The position numbers were made by a program, and so were the translations under genes. 64,000 nucleotides of DNA from assembly GCF_001754075.1 (NCBI RefSeq), contig NZ_MIEH01000014.1, positions 62,001 to 126,000 of the forward strand. Reading direction: 5' to 3'. The notes under the pieces are model-generated. The model did not search any database. It was given only the letters and a program-made list of their open reading frames with translations, and was not told the DNA's origin. Positions 33,327 to 41,351 of the stretch are shown here, in pieces (position 1 is the first letter of the stretch; each line of letters begins with the position of its first letter). Origin of the DNA: Merdimonas faecis (GTDB taxonomy: Bacteria > Bacillota > Clostridia > Lachnospirales > Lachnospiraceae).

Positions 33327-35558
33327 ATGAAATTATGCGTAGTAAAGCCAGATGGTTATATTGCAGAAATTCCATTGAATGAAAAGCAGCCTTCTTTTGA
33401 TAATGTTAACAATGAGTTATTATTATTTGAAAACTATCGATATAAGCTTATTATACGTGGTATTGATGCAATAGATAATGTTGAATTATTTGTTGGGGAT
33501 TATTCAGTTCCATTGATTTTTAATGAAAATACAGGATGCTTGGAAAGTGGAAAGGAATTGGTTTTTGGTGGATGCTTTGATTTAGCTTATGTTAGTGTAT
33601 ACATAGAAAATGATGAAGGGTCAGAAAAGTTGCTTTATACAGATTTTCTTCGTATAGCAACTACGAAGCAGACAGCAAAACAAGTATCCCAAATGCTTAA
33701 TGAGATTGAAGAAGCACTCCCCAATTTTTTGGATGTATGTTTCAGTCGAAATAGAAAAAAATCTGGGATAATAAAGAACGATGTAAGGTCGATATGGAAT
33801 ACTATTAAAATATTAGATGATATTATAAATATATATGAAACAAATTATGGATGCTTTGTAAACCATAAAAAAACATCTGTGGAGCAAGTTGCAACAATTG
33901 CAGATATAAAAGCAATGCGCGAAATAGGTCAAGAAAGCTTGCAGTGGATAGTATGTAATCCAGATAATCTTGTTCAAACTGATAAAACTTCAGGAATTAG
34001 TTTGAATGGGAAAAGCTATATCCCATCAAAAATAAAAACATATTTGTCTCAATATTCTTATGATGTTTATGAAAACAGAATGATTCTTGGATTTTTACAA
34101 ACAGTAATAAACTATATTGAAGATCAAATTGTCGGTTTTAGCAATGAAATTGCAGAACTAGAAAATATTCCAGAGAGCATTGTTATTCAGCTCCCAAATA
34201 CTCATGAACTTACCGGAAGATGTGTATACATCTATTATAAGGGAGTGGTTGAAAAATTAATCGATAGAAAAGAAAGATTAGTGGAAATATATTATAAGTA
34301 TGAAAAAACATTAGAATGCCGGGCTGACATTTTATATGGTATTCCCAAATTAACAAACACGTTTAAACAGGTATTTCATTATCGTGTATGTTATGAATGT
34401 ATGGTTAAATGGTTTGAAGCAGGAGATTATTCTTTTGATCATTTGGATTATTTGTTTAAATTAAAAACATTAAGTCGTATATTTGAGTATTTTTGTTTAA
34501 TTAAGCTACAATCGGCAATTATATTATGCGGATATTCGATTAAAGAAACAAATAAAATTATTTATGATATGGAAGATGATACCGAAGAAATTAATAATCA
34601 ATATATTTTCACAGGGGGTAATTATGAATTAACATTGTTTTATGAACCATCTGTTTGGGTTGATAAAATAAATGAAGAAATGGGGCTTTATTCTACTGGA
34701 TATAACTTTTCTAAGGGAAAGTGGAATAATCGATGGAAGCCAGATTTTATATTGAAAATAAAAGGGGAAGCTAGTGAATATTATTATATATTAGATGCTA
34801 AATATTCCAATTATCAAAATGTTAAGAAAATATATATGCCAGAATTAGTTTTGAAATATGGTACTCAGATTGCGTCTAAGGATAAATTCTTTTCAGAGGT
34901 TGTTGGCGTTTGTGCAATATATCCGGGAGAAAATGATAACATCCATTATTATAAAAAGAATAGCATTAATTCTCAAAAAACGTCGTTACCCCAATATTTT
35001 TCTATGACTGTAATGGGACAGGATAGTGGTAATGTAGCACTTTCGGCACGGATAGAAAAAATGCTAGAAAATGTCGATTATATAGAGCGGGATCAAGGGT
35101 GTTTAGAAAAGGATACTAGTACTATGCCACATACATTTTTGGATGGTAATAATGTGAAAGAAATTGCTACTACTGTTTCAGTAACTGGAGATGGCAAAAA
35201 TCAGAATAAATTCCATGATGAGGCGGAAAATTATAATGAAAATATGGGTGCTGTTGCGGAAAATAATTATGTGACAAATAAAGGCATTAAAGTTAACGGG
35301 AAAAAATGCTTCTATTATGGAAAAGGTATGTGTATGTGCCAGAGAAGTAGGTGTATTGTTTCTGAAGGAGAATGTGAATTCTATATTTCTAAGAGTGGAA
35401 AAGAGTTGTTTAAAGACGAAGATACCTGTAGAAATTTTATTAGATACATGAAAAAGGGGAAAGTATCAAGAGTAGAATGTTCAATATCTGGAATGCCAGG
35501 TTGTGTTGGAACAGATAATTGTAGATTTTATTTGAGAAAAAATAAAAGTAAAACATAG
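33327..35558 (+). CDS. McrC-like DUF2357/PD-(D/E)XK nuclease with Cys-rich tail
   Basis: This 743-residue protein forms a pair with the AAA+ gene just upstream. The middle region resembles the DUF2357 domain of McrC relatives. The nuclease core reads KWNNRWKPDFILKIKG then YYILDAKYSNY (about 465-497), with the D ... D-A-K signature of PD-(D/E)XK enzymes. The last 100 residues have two related Cys clusters: KKCFYYGKGMCMCQRSRCIV and CSISGMPGCVGTDNCRFY. These may bind zinc and are not typical of McrC. Expected role: the nuclease arm of an McrBC-like restriction system acting on modified or foreign DNA. Confidence 0.75.
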   Translation: MKLCVVKPDGYIAEIPLNEKQPSFDNVNNELLLFENYRYKLIIRGIDAIDNVELFVGDYSVPLIFNENTGCLESGKELVFGGCFDLAYVSVYIENDEGSEKLLYTDFLRIATTKQTAKQVSQMLNEIEEALPNFLDVCFSRNRKKSGIIKNDVRSIWNTIKILDDIINIYETNYGCFVNHKKTSVEQVATIADIKAMREIGQESLQWIVCNPDNLVQTDKTSGISLNGKSYIPSKIKTYLSQYSYDVYENRMILGFLQTVINYIEDQIVGFSNEIAELENIPESIVIQLPNTHELTGRCVYIYYKGVVEKLIDRKERLVEIYYKYEKTLECRADILYGIPKLTNTFKQVFHYRVCYECMVKWFEAGDYSFDHLDYLFKLKTLSRIFEYFCLIKLQSAIILCGYSIKETNKIIYDMEDDTEEINNQYIFTGGNYELTLFYEPSVWVDKINEEMGLYSTGYNFSKGKWNNRWKPDFILKIKGEASEYYYILDAKYSNYQNVKKIYMPELVLKYGTQIASKDKFFSEVVGVCAIYPGENDNIHYYKKNSINSQKTSLPQYFSMTVMGQDSGNVALSARIEKMLENVDYIERDQGCLEKDTSTMPHTFLDGNNVKEIATTVSVTGDGKNQNKFHDEAENYNENMGAVAENNYVTNKGIKVNGKKCFYYGKGMCMCQRSRCIVSEGECEFYISKSGKELFKDEDTCRNFIRYMKKGKVSRVECSISGMPGCVGTDNCRFYLRKNKSKT

Positions 35559-35952
35559 TGCCTTATAGTTAATGGTATATTGATGTAGTCAATTATTTGT
35601 TTGATTATTATTAAAAAGTGAATGTGCAATCAAGGGTGGTGAGGTATCGTGAGTTAGTAACATGGTGGTAACAATACACCACTTAGTTTCTTGATTTACA
35701 AGGATTTACAGTAATCCAAATGTCAATCTTGGTTACCAAAGAGAAAACTTGAAAGCCACCGGATGAAACTTAGTTAGAGTTAAAAAATCCGGTGGCGATG
35801 AATAAGATGATTCAAGGTGAATAAACATAGTGGCTACATTTTGGCTACAAAAATATTATGGACGAAACGAATCATGCATATAAAATAACATAAAATAGAC
35901 GAAATACGAATCCATAATACATATTATCTATAACCGTACAAATATAAAAGTG
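35559..35952. promoter_or_regulatory. Right end of element 2: hairpin and arm repeats
   Basis: No gene is seen. A perfect 10-bp stem, GCCACCGGAT (35755-35764) with ATCCGGTGGC (35787-35796), could end the cargo operon, although no T-run follows. Paired TGGCTAC repeats at 35831-35837 and 35842-35848 mirror those at the left end. The rest is AT-rich and carries nothing I recognise. Confidence 0.6.
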
Positions 35953-35964
35953 GAGTTCGAATAG
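35953..35964. other. attR core of element 2
   Basis: GAGTTCGAATAG is identical to the junction copy at 22280-22291 and shares GAGTTCGA with guaA. Sequence to the right is the former neighbourhood of guaA, starting with a terminator. Confidence 0.78.
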
Positions 35965-35986
35965 GAAAATATTTCTATAACATTAA

Positions 35987-36033
35987 AACCTTACCGATTT
36001 TCAGAAATATAGCTGAAAGCCGGTAAGGTTTTT
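35987..36033 (+). terminator. Terminator just beyond the right attachment site
   Basis: AACCTTACCG (35987-35996) pairs with CGGTAAGGTT (36021-36030), with TTTCAG/CTGAAA inside, and is followed by TTT. It is probably the original guaA terminator, pushed 21 kb away by the two insertions. It resembles the hairpin at 14679-14728. Confidence 0.82.
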
Positions 36034-36393
36034 ACGTTAATAATGAGCAAAACAGACATGATCCCGAATAATCGTATAAAAATAATTCAAATAAAATGTA
36101 TAGAGTATAACTATAGCAGAACACCCGAGGAAGCAGAAAAAGGCACAATTTATAAAAATACAATGTGGATGTTGCGCCAATTATGATGGCCGTTGCGTGA
36201 CTCTGGCTGTTTTTGACCTCATAGTTTAGCATTATGCTGCTCTGCTTGCATGTCTCTGGATTGCCCTGTATACTGTCATCAGTATACAGAAAGAAAAAGG
36301 GTTCCAGAGCACCCTCCGTAGCAAGTTGTGTACTCTGAAACCCTGGCATTAAAACCATGGTTATTGTATCAGATTACACGTTCACTTACAATC
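36034..36393. other. Leader region of the transposon with two hairpins
   Basis: This 360-base stretch before the first transposon gene has no convincing gene. It contains TGTATACTG-TCAT-CAGTATACA (36267-36288, perfect 9-bp stem). It also contains GGGTTCCAGAG (36299-36309) with CTCTGAAACCC (36333-36343), one mismatch, which may limit read-in from outside promoters. Confidence 0.5.
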
Positions 36394-36894
36394 ATGAAAA
36401 TGATATTTTTTGTTGAGAGCAGCGCCATATCCTACTGCCCGGTCTGTGGGGAACCGCTTTCCTATCGGGATTCCTGTGTCAGGATCATGCGTCTGGAGGG
36501 CGGAATGAAGCGAAGATTCCTGATCCGGAGGCTGAAATGCAGCAACTGCGGCAGACTCCATCGGGAACTCCCAGACTGTCTGGTCCCATACAAACACTAT
36601 GCTTCCGAAGTGATCTCCGGTGTACTGGATGGGATCGTCTCACCAGACGATGAGGATTCCGCAGATTTTCCCTGCGAAATGACAATGCGCCGCTGGCACT
36701 GCTGGCTGGAAGCCAACCGGCTCAGGATAGACGGATACCTGAAATCAACAGGATACCGTCTGCTGGGATTCTCCACAGAACTTCTGGGATCCCGGGTGTC
36801 GCTGCTCGATAAGCTGCGAAGTTCACGTCCGGAATGGCTGGAAACACTGCTCCGGTTCCTTTATAATTCCGGAGGTTTTCTTGTCCACGTTTAA
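36394..36894 (+). CDS. DUF6431-type zinc-ribbon protein of the transposon
   Basis: This 166-residue protein has four Cys in two pairs: YCPVCGEPLSYRDSC and RLKCSNCGRLHRELPDCLVP at about 13-60. A zinc ribbon of this type sits in front of DDE transposase genes in several Lachnospiraceae transposons. The remainder is helical and ends in FLYNSGGFLVHV. It could bind transposon ends or direct target choice, like TniQ/TnsD in related systems. No good ribosome site is visible before ATG 36394; ATG 36400 is an alternative. Confidence 0.6.
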   Translation: MKMIFFVESSAISYCPVCGEPLSYRDSCVRIMRLEGGMKRRFLIRRLKCSNCGRLHRELPDCLVPYKHYASEVISGVLDGIVSPDDEDSADFPCEMTMRRWHCWLEANRLRIDGYLKSTGYRLLGFSTELLGSRVSLLDKLRSSRPEWLETLLRFLYNSGGFLVHV

Positions 36895-36971
36895 CATTCC
36901 TGCTTTGCACCGACTTTGTTTTGCTGTCACCACTGCCCTGTGGTACCCTCCCTGCAAAGGAGGTTATACCA

Positions 36972-38381
36972 ATGAAAACAAACGAAACTATAAAGTGGCA
37001 GGAAGAACAGGCACTGCGGCGGTACCAGCTGATCGCGCCCCTGTTGGATGAATCGTTGGACAATGCAAAACGGATCCAGATGCGGGAGGCGATCGCAGAA
37101 CAGAACGGACTGTCCCCGCGAACCCTGTACCGCTATGAGGCGGCTTACAGAAAGGGCGGATTCCCCGGACTGAAGCCACAGGACCGGGAAACGAAACGCT
37201 CCCCGAAGCTCCCGGAAAACTTCGATGAGCTTTTGAAACAGGCAATCCAGCTGAAGCGGGAAGTCCCAAAACGCTCGGTCCGTCAGATCATCTATATCCT
37301 GGAACTGGAGGGGCGCGTAGCCCCGGGAGTCCTGAAGCGCTCCACGATGGAGCGTTATCTCTACAAAGCCGGATTCGGTGTCCGGCAGATGCAGATGTAC
37401 AACGATGCTCGGAAAAGTTCTGCAAAACGGTTCTGCAAACCGCACCGGATGATGCTGATCCAGGGCGACATTAAATACGGCATAAAGCTTCCCATCGGCA
37501 GGAATGGGGCTATGGTCCAGACTTATCTCTCTTCCGCGATCGATGACCATTCCCGGTATGTGATCCAGTCTGAATTCTATGCCAGCCAGGAAGAATCCAT
37601 TGTGGAGGATACTTTCCGGAAAGTGGTCCTCAAAGCCGGAAAATTTGATGCCTGTTACTTTGATAACGGATCACAGTACATAGCAAAACAGCTGAAACTC
37701 TCCCTGGGGAAACTTGGGATCACAATCCGCCATGCGCCCAGGGCGAGTGGAAAATCGAAAGGCAAATGTGAAAAATTCCATCAGGTTGTAGATTCGTACC
37801 TGAGGGAAGCAAAAGCGCATCAGATCCGGACACTGGAACAGCTGAACCAGTACTGGGAGATCTTCCTCGAAGAGTACTACCACAAGAAGCCCCATGAAGG
37901 GATCCGTGAGTACTACGAAAGCCTGGGCAGCCCCGTTCCCGCCCAGGGGATCACACCAATGCAGGAATGGGGAAGGGACAGCCGTCCCCTGACATTCCTG
38001 GATACCGGCGTAGTCGCAGAAGCTTTTCTCCATCACGAGACCCGTCTGGTAGACAAAGGCGCGTGCATCAGCTTCCAGGGCAGAAAATATGAGACAAAAC
38101 CTTCCCTGATCGGCTGCAAAGTGGAGATTTCCTACGACCCGATGTCTCCGGAAGTGGTCAGGGTATCCTATCCGGGGATCACGCCTTTTGAGGCAGAACC
38201 GGTAAAGATCGGGGAATTCTGCTCCAAAACTCCGGCGCTGCCGGTCTCCATGCAGGAACAGGAAACGGAAGCTTCCCGGTTCCTTTCTGCGTTGGAGAAG
38301 AAACATGCAAAGAGCAGACAGCAGGTAGCTGACGCGATCTCCTTCGGCCAGTACAGGAAGGATGGTGGCAGCGATGTATGA
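36972..38381 (+). CDS. DDE-type transposase/integrase (Mu-like C-terminus)
   Basis: This 469-residue protein has an N-terminal helix-turn-helix (LSPRTLYRYEAAYRKGGFPG) and an rve-type catalytic core. The acidic triad is visible: Asp in IQGDIKYG, Asp in CYFDNGSQY, and Glu in KGKCEKFHQ. A Mu-type beta-barrel end follows (KGACISFQGRKYETKPSLIG). It starts at ATG 36972, 8 bases after AAAGGAGG. It overlaps the ATPase gene by 8 bases. Confidence 0.85.
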   Translation: MKTNETIKWQEEQALRRYQLIAPLLDESLDNAKRIQMREAIAEQNGLSPRTLYRYEAAYRKGGFPGLKPQDRETKRSPKLPENFDELLKQAIQLKREVPKRSVRQIIYILELEGRVAPGVLKRSTMERYLYKAGFGVRQMQMYNDARKSSAKRFCKPHRMMLIQGDIKYGIKLPIGRNGAMVQTYLSSAIDDHSRYVIQSEFYASQEESIVEDTFRKVVLKAGKFDACYFDNGSQYIAKQLKLSLGKLGITIRHAPRASGKSKGKCEKFHQVVDSYLREAKAHQIRTLEQLNQYWEIFLEEYYHKKPHEGIREYYESLGSPVPAQGITPMQEWGRDSRPLTFLDTGVVAEAFLHHETRLVDKGACISFQGRKYETKPSLIGCKVEISYDPMSPEVVRVSYPGITPFEAEPVKIGEFCSKTPALPVSMQEQETEASRFLSALEKKHAKSRQQVADAISFGQYRKDGGSDV

Positions 38382-39192
38382 AACATTTTTCCAGATGGAT
38401 CACACTCCCTTTTCAAGGGCCACACCGGTTGCCGACCTTTATGAGTCGCCTGCCATGTCGGATACCCTGGGGAGACTCGCCTATGCGGCAGACCGCCAGC
38501 TTTTTGCGGTAGTCACTGCGGACGCGGGCTGCGGGAAATCCACGCTCATCCGCCGGTTTGTGACCAGCCTGCCAAAAGAGGAATACCTGTTCCTGTATCT
38601 GTCGGATTCCAAACTGACCCCGCGGTGGTTCTATAAAGGGATGCTGGATCAGCTGGGGATCGAGTCAAAGTTTTACCGCGGTGACGCGAAGCGGCAGCTC
38701 CAGAAGGAAGTGGAGATCATCCGCGGCGTCCAGAAGAAGAAAGTGGTCTGCATCCTGGATGAGGCCCATCTTCTGGAGAAGGAGACCATTGAGGAATTCC
38801 GCTTTCTGCTGAATTACCGCTTTGATTCTATCAGCCCGATGGCGCTTGTCCTTGTCGGGCAGACGGAACTGTGGGATAAACTCCGGATGCAGCGGTATGC
38901 TGCTGTCCGGCAGAGGATCGATATCAACTGTGTCCTTCCCCATCTGGACCGTGCGGAAACCGAACGGTACATCCAGTCACATCTGGCTTATGCCGGCGGC
39001 AGGCAGGACATCTTCACAGACAAAGCGCTGGATGATATCTATAAGGAGTCCACCGGGATCCCACGCCGGATCAACCGGATCTGTGAAAAGAGCCTGATGT
39101 ATGCCAGCCAGCAGGGAAAACGCCTGATCGATGAACATCTCGTGCGCTATATCATTGAACATGAAATGCTGGGAGGTGACACACGCCAATGA
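38374..39192 (+). CDS. ExeA-like AAA ATPase of the transposon
   Basis: This 272-residue protein has Walker A DAGCGKST and Walker B VCILDEAHLL, then a sensor-like VLVGQTELWDKL. The start MYETFFQMDHTPFS is the typical opening of ExeA/TniB-like ATPases. In transposition such ATPases choose the target and activate the transposase. It overlaps the transposase by 8 bases, and its own stop overlaps the next start as ATGA. Confidence 0.85.
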   Translation: MYETFFQMDHTPFSRATPVADLYESPAMSDTLGRLAYAADRQLFAVVTADAGCGKSTLIRRFVTSLPKEEYLFLYLSDSKLTPRWFYKGMLDQLGIESKFYRGDAKRQLQKEVEIIRGVQKKKVVCILDEAHLLEKETIEEFRFLLNYRFDSISPMALVLVGQTELWDKLRMQRYAAVRQRIDINCVLPHLDRAETERYIQSHLAYAGGRQDIFTDKALDDIYKESTGIPRRINRICEKSLMYASQQGKRLIDEHLVRYIIEHEMLGGDTRQ

Positions 39193-39506
39193 TCACATTT
39201 ACCTGTAAAGGAAAAGGATGTTCTCCCCGGCAGTGGGAAGGCAGTCTTGAGATCCTGCAGAGAGGAAACCCGTGTGAGGCAGAACTCTGTGCCAGGGGAA
39301 GCCGCTTCCACCTGATCGTAGGAAAGCATTCCTACGGGAACTATCTCTGTATTCCCAACTGGGATGTTGGTACAGAACTCTCATCACTGACAGATCTCTT
39401 CTGGAATGAGGAACGCCTCCGGCATTACAGCCGAATGAAAAAGGCAGATGCCTGTACCATCGTCTCGGCGCTTAAAGTGCTGGCAGAGCATGGATGTATG
39501 AACTAA
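39189..39506 (+). CDS. Small transposon protein, unknown
   Basis: This 105-residue protein starts in ATGA overlap with the ATPase stop. It has four Cys (CKGKGCSPRQWEG, CEAELCARGSRF) and a strand-rich middle (RFHLIVGKHSYGNYLCIPNW). Its conserved position with transposon genes suggests a role in transposition or regulation. No family is recognised. Confidence 0.55.
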   Translation: MITFTCKGKGCSPRQWEGSLEILQRGNPCEAELCARGSRFHLIVGKHSYGNYLCIPNWDVGTELSSLTDLFWNEERLRHYSRMKKADACTIVSALKVLAEHGCMN

Positions 39507-39515
39507 TTCCTTCCG

Positions 39516-39543
39516 TGATGGGGCGGATAGATCCGCCCCATCA
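39516..39543. terminator. Hairpin after the transposon operon
   Basis: TGATGGGGCGGAT (39516-39528) pairs with ATCCGCCCCATCA (39531-39543), a 13-bp inverted repeat that in RNA would leave a loop of 4-6 bases. No T-run follows. It separates the last gene from the repeat-rich right end. Confidence 0.6.
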
Positions 39544-39555
39544 AAGGAAACATTC

Positions 39556-39610
39556 CATGACAGATATCCTGGTAATCTCATGTCAGCATGACAGAGCGAG
39601 ATCATGACAG
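39556..39610 (+). repeat. Three CATGACAG repeats at the right transposon end
   Basis: CATGACAG occurs at 39556-39563, 39587-39594 and 39603-39610, in direct orientation. Repeated short sites at an end are typical for Mu/Tn7-like transposases. A related CTGTCATC is seen in the left leader at about 36273. Confidence 0.45.
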
Positions 39611-39681
39611 CCCAGGAGAGCATTAACACTCTGGCAGACATACCTCCTAAAATGAGAGTATAAAACGAGGAGGTTTTAGTT

Positions 39682-39960
39682 ATGAAATCTATGAGAAAAA
39701 GTAGAAAGTATATCTTGGGGATAGGTACCATTGGATTATTTGGTATGGCTGGCTTATTATTAGTGCCAGTTGCAATATGCATTGTGAAAATAATAAATCG
39801 CTATCCCAAAATGTTCGGGTGGATTTTCCTGACTGTTTGTGCTTTTATATGTATATATGGAGTCCTATTTAAACGGGAATGGGATATGAGTTTCGTCCTA
39901 ATAATGTGTATTGGAGTTATTATTGCTATTAGCAGTATTCTGGATACTAACAGCAGATAG
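39682..39960 (+). CDS. Small membrane protein upstream of an HTH-membrane gene
   Basis: This 92-residue protein has about three hydrophobic helices (14-36, 44-62, 66-86) and a basic start, MKSMRKSRKY. GAGGAGGTTT precedes ATG 39682. It is 10 bases ahead of the HTH protein gene and certainly co-transcribed. No family is recognised; it is probably the membrane partner in an HTH/small-membrane pair. Confidence 0.55.
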   Translation: MKSMRKSRKYILGIGTIGLFGMAGLLLVPVAICIVKIINRYPKMFGWIFLTVCAFICIYGVLFKREWDMSFVLIMCIGVIIAISSILDTNSR

Positions 39961-39970
39961 TGGAGGGTGT

Positions 39971-40438
39971 ATGGAAATTTCGGAAATGATAAAAGAAGCG
40001 AGAATAAAAAAGGGAATGACACAGCAAGAATTAGCAAATTCTGTATATGTTACCAGACAGACTATTTCGAAATGGGAGTTGGGAAAAAGCATACCTGATG
40101 AGGCATCATTAAGGCTGTTGTGCCAATGTTTAGAGATTGATAATCAAGAGAGGAATATATTTAAGAAATTTGCTGCTGATAAGCAGCCGTTATTGCTGAT
40201 TATTCTGGCAGTTGTGTTTTCTCCGGCAGTAATAGGAATCCGCTATTGTTTATTTAAAATGGGAAAACTTGAAGACAAAAAATTCAAAATCATGATTCAG
40301 GGTATCGGGTTTGTAGTTTTTGCGCTTTATCTCAGAACTTTGAAAGATAGTGTGGCTTATATTTTGATCCTTATGACGTCTATTTGCTATATCATTTATC
40401 AATATTATCTGCTTGGCCTGGAAAGAAAAGTTGAGTAA
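39971..40438 (+). CDS. XRE regulator with C-terminal membrane helices
   Basis: This 155-residue protein has an XRE domain at about 1-60 (ISEMIKEARIKKGMTQQELA, then SVYVTRQTISKWELGKSIPD). After it come three hydrophobic helices (about 75-92, 105-122, 127-145) and the tail YIIYQYYLLGLERKVE. It looks like the many clostridial regulators tethered to the membrane. The last 54 bases have a close copy at 55801-55854 on the far side of the defence island. Confidence 0.78.
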   Translation: MEISEMIKEARIKKGMTQQELANSVYVTRQTISKWELGKSIPDEASLRLLCQCLEIDNQERNIFKKFAADKQPLLLIILAVVFSPAVIGIRYCLFKMGKLEDKKFKIMIQGIGFVVFALYLRTLKDSVAYILILMTSICYIIYQYYLLGLERKVE

Positions 40439-40655
40439 AGAGAAGGTTATAAGTCTAAAGGCATGAACGGAAAGGAGTACAGACGGCGGTTCTGACTGGT
40501 TCGATTATGGTTTTAAAAACTGACACGAATATGAGGAGTTGTGAGAAACGAGAATGATAAAATTAATAAAAGTATAGAAAAACAGTCGGCTCAAACTATC
40601 CGGTGAGGAGCCTGAATAAAAGAATATTTCAATGAAGAAGAAAAGGAGAATCAAA

Positions 40656-41210
40656 ATGATCGAAGTGGAAGTAAAGCTGCAGGTCGCGGATCTCGATACG
40701 ATTAAGGGAAAGCTTTTAAAAATGGGATTTAGAGAGACCGCGTTTATTGAAGAATGTGATACATATTTTGACAATCGGCAGGGAGATATAAGAGCCAATG
40801 GTGAGGCCCTGCGGGTGCGTGAAACGAAAGACCATCTGACAGGGGAAAGCCGGGCACAGATCAACTTCAAAGGAAAGAAACTGGACACTTGTACGATGAC
40901 CCGGGAGGAACTGGAAACCGGTGTAGAGAATGGAGAAATCTGCAGGAATATTCTGCAGGTGATCGGATATGCTCCGGCAGAGCCTGAAGTGATCAAAGAT
41001 CGGACAATGATGCAGAAAGAGTCCATAACCGCCTGTCTGGACAATGTACGTGGACTTGGCGGATTTCTGGAGCTTGAGATTCTGGCTGACAGCGAAGAAA
41101 AGAAAGATGCAGCACTTAGGGGGATAGAAAATATTCTGAACAGTCTTGGATATCAGATTTCGGATACCGTGCGGATGTCCTATTTGTCTATGCTTCGAAA
41201 GAACAAATAA
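40656..41210 (+). CDS. CYTH-domain phosphatase/adenylate cyclase class IV-like
   Basis: This 184-residue protein opens with MIEVEVKLQV, the ExExK signature of CYTH enzymes, and continues with a tunnel-fold pattern: TYFDNRQGDIRANGEALRVR and LEIL. CYTH proteins hydrolyse triphosphates such as thiamine triphosphate or tripolyphosphate, or make cAMP. The ATG at 40656 has AAGGAGA at the right distance. The gene stands alone and the substrate is not deducible. Confidence 0.82.
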   Translation: MIEVEVKLQVADLDTIKGKLLKMGFRETAFIEECDTYFDNRQGDIRANGEALRVRETKDHLTGESRAQINFKGKKLDTCTMTREELETGVENGEICRNILQVIGYAPAEPEVIKDRTMMQKESITACLDNVRGLGGFLELEILADSEEKKDAALRGIENILNSLGYQISDTVRMSYLSMLRKNK

Positions 41211-41351
41211 CTGCTACTTTTACCGGGTGATGTAGCCCAAACTCCCGACACTTACATATATTATAAAGAACGCTAAACTAATAAAGGTATACACAGATAC
41301 GAAAGAATATGTTACCTCATCATTAGAAACACATTTATTTTTTATATAATT

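Larger units (their letters stand above)
22288..35960 (+). mobile_element. Integrative mobilizable element 2 carrying defence-like cargo (about 13.7 kb)
   Basis: The boundaries are the GAGTTCGA cores at 22280 and 35953, with paired TGGCTAC arm repeats inside each end (22350/22361 and 35831/35842, both 11-base period). Gene order is integrase and repressor (minus), excisionase, CHC2 primase, VapE, oriT, MobA/MobL relaxase, HTH protein, small membrane protein, HNH, McrB-like, McrC-like. The cargo region 28.6-35.6 kb is much more AT-rich than the mobility genes, indicating separate acquisition. Confidence 0.82.
36203..39614 (+). mobile_element. Four-gene DDE transposon (zinc ribbon, transposase, ExeA-like ATPase, small protein)
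   Basis: Four genes in one direction look like one unit: a DUF6431-type zinc-ribbon protein, a DDE transposase, an AAA ATPase and a small protein. Their gene organisation recalls Tn5053/IS21-type elements that pair a transposase with an ATPase. Possible end sequences are CTGGCTGTTTTTGACCTC (36203-36220) and its inverted counterpart GAGATCATGACAGCCCA (39598-39614), matching by eye at about 14 of 19 positions. CATGACAG is repeated at 39556, 39587 and 39603. The exact ends and target duplication were not determined. GC content is higher than in its surroundings. Confidence 0.62.

Noticed and set aside
36032-36358. 108-codon frame on the minus strand in the transposon leader
   Set aside because: The region consists of inverted repeats; no ribosome site and no family resemblance.
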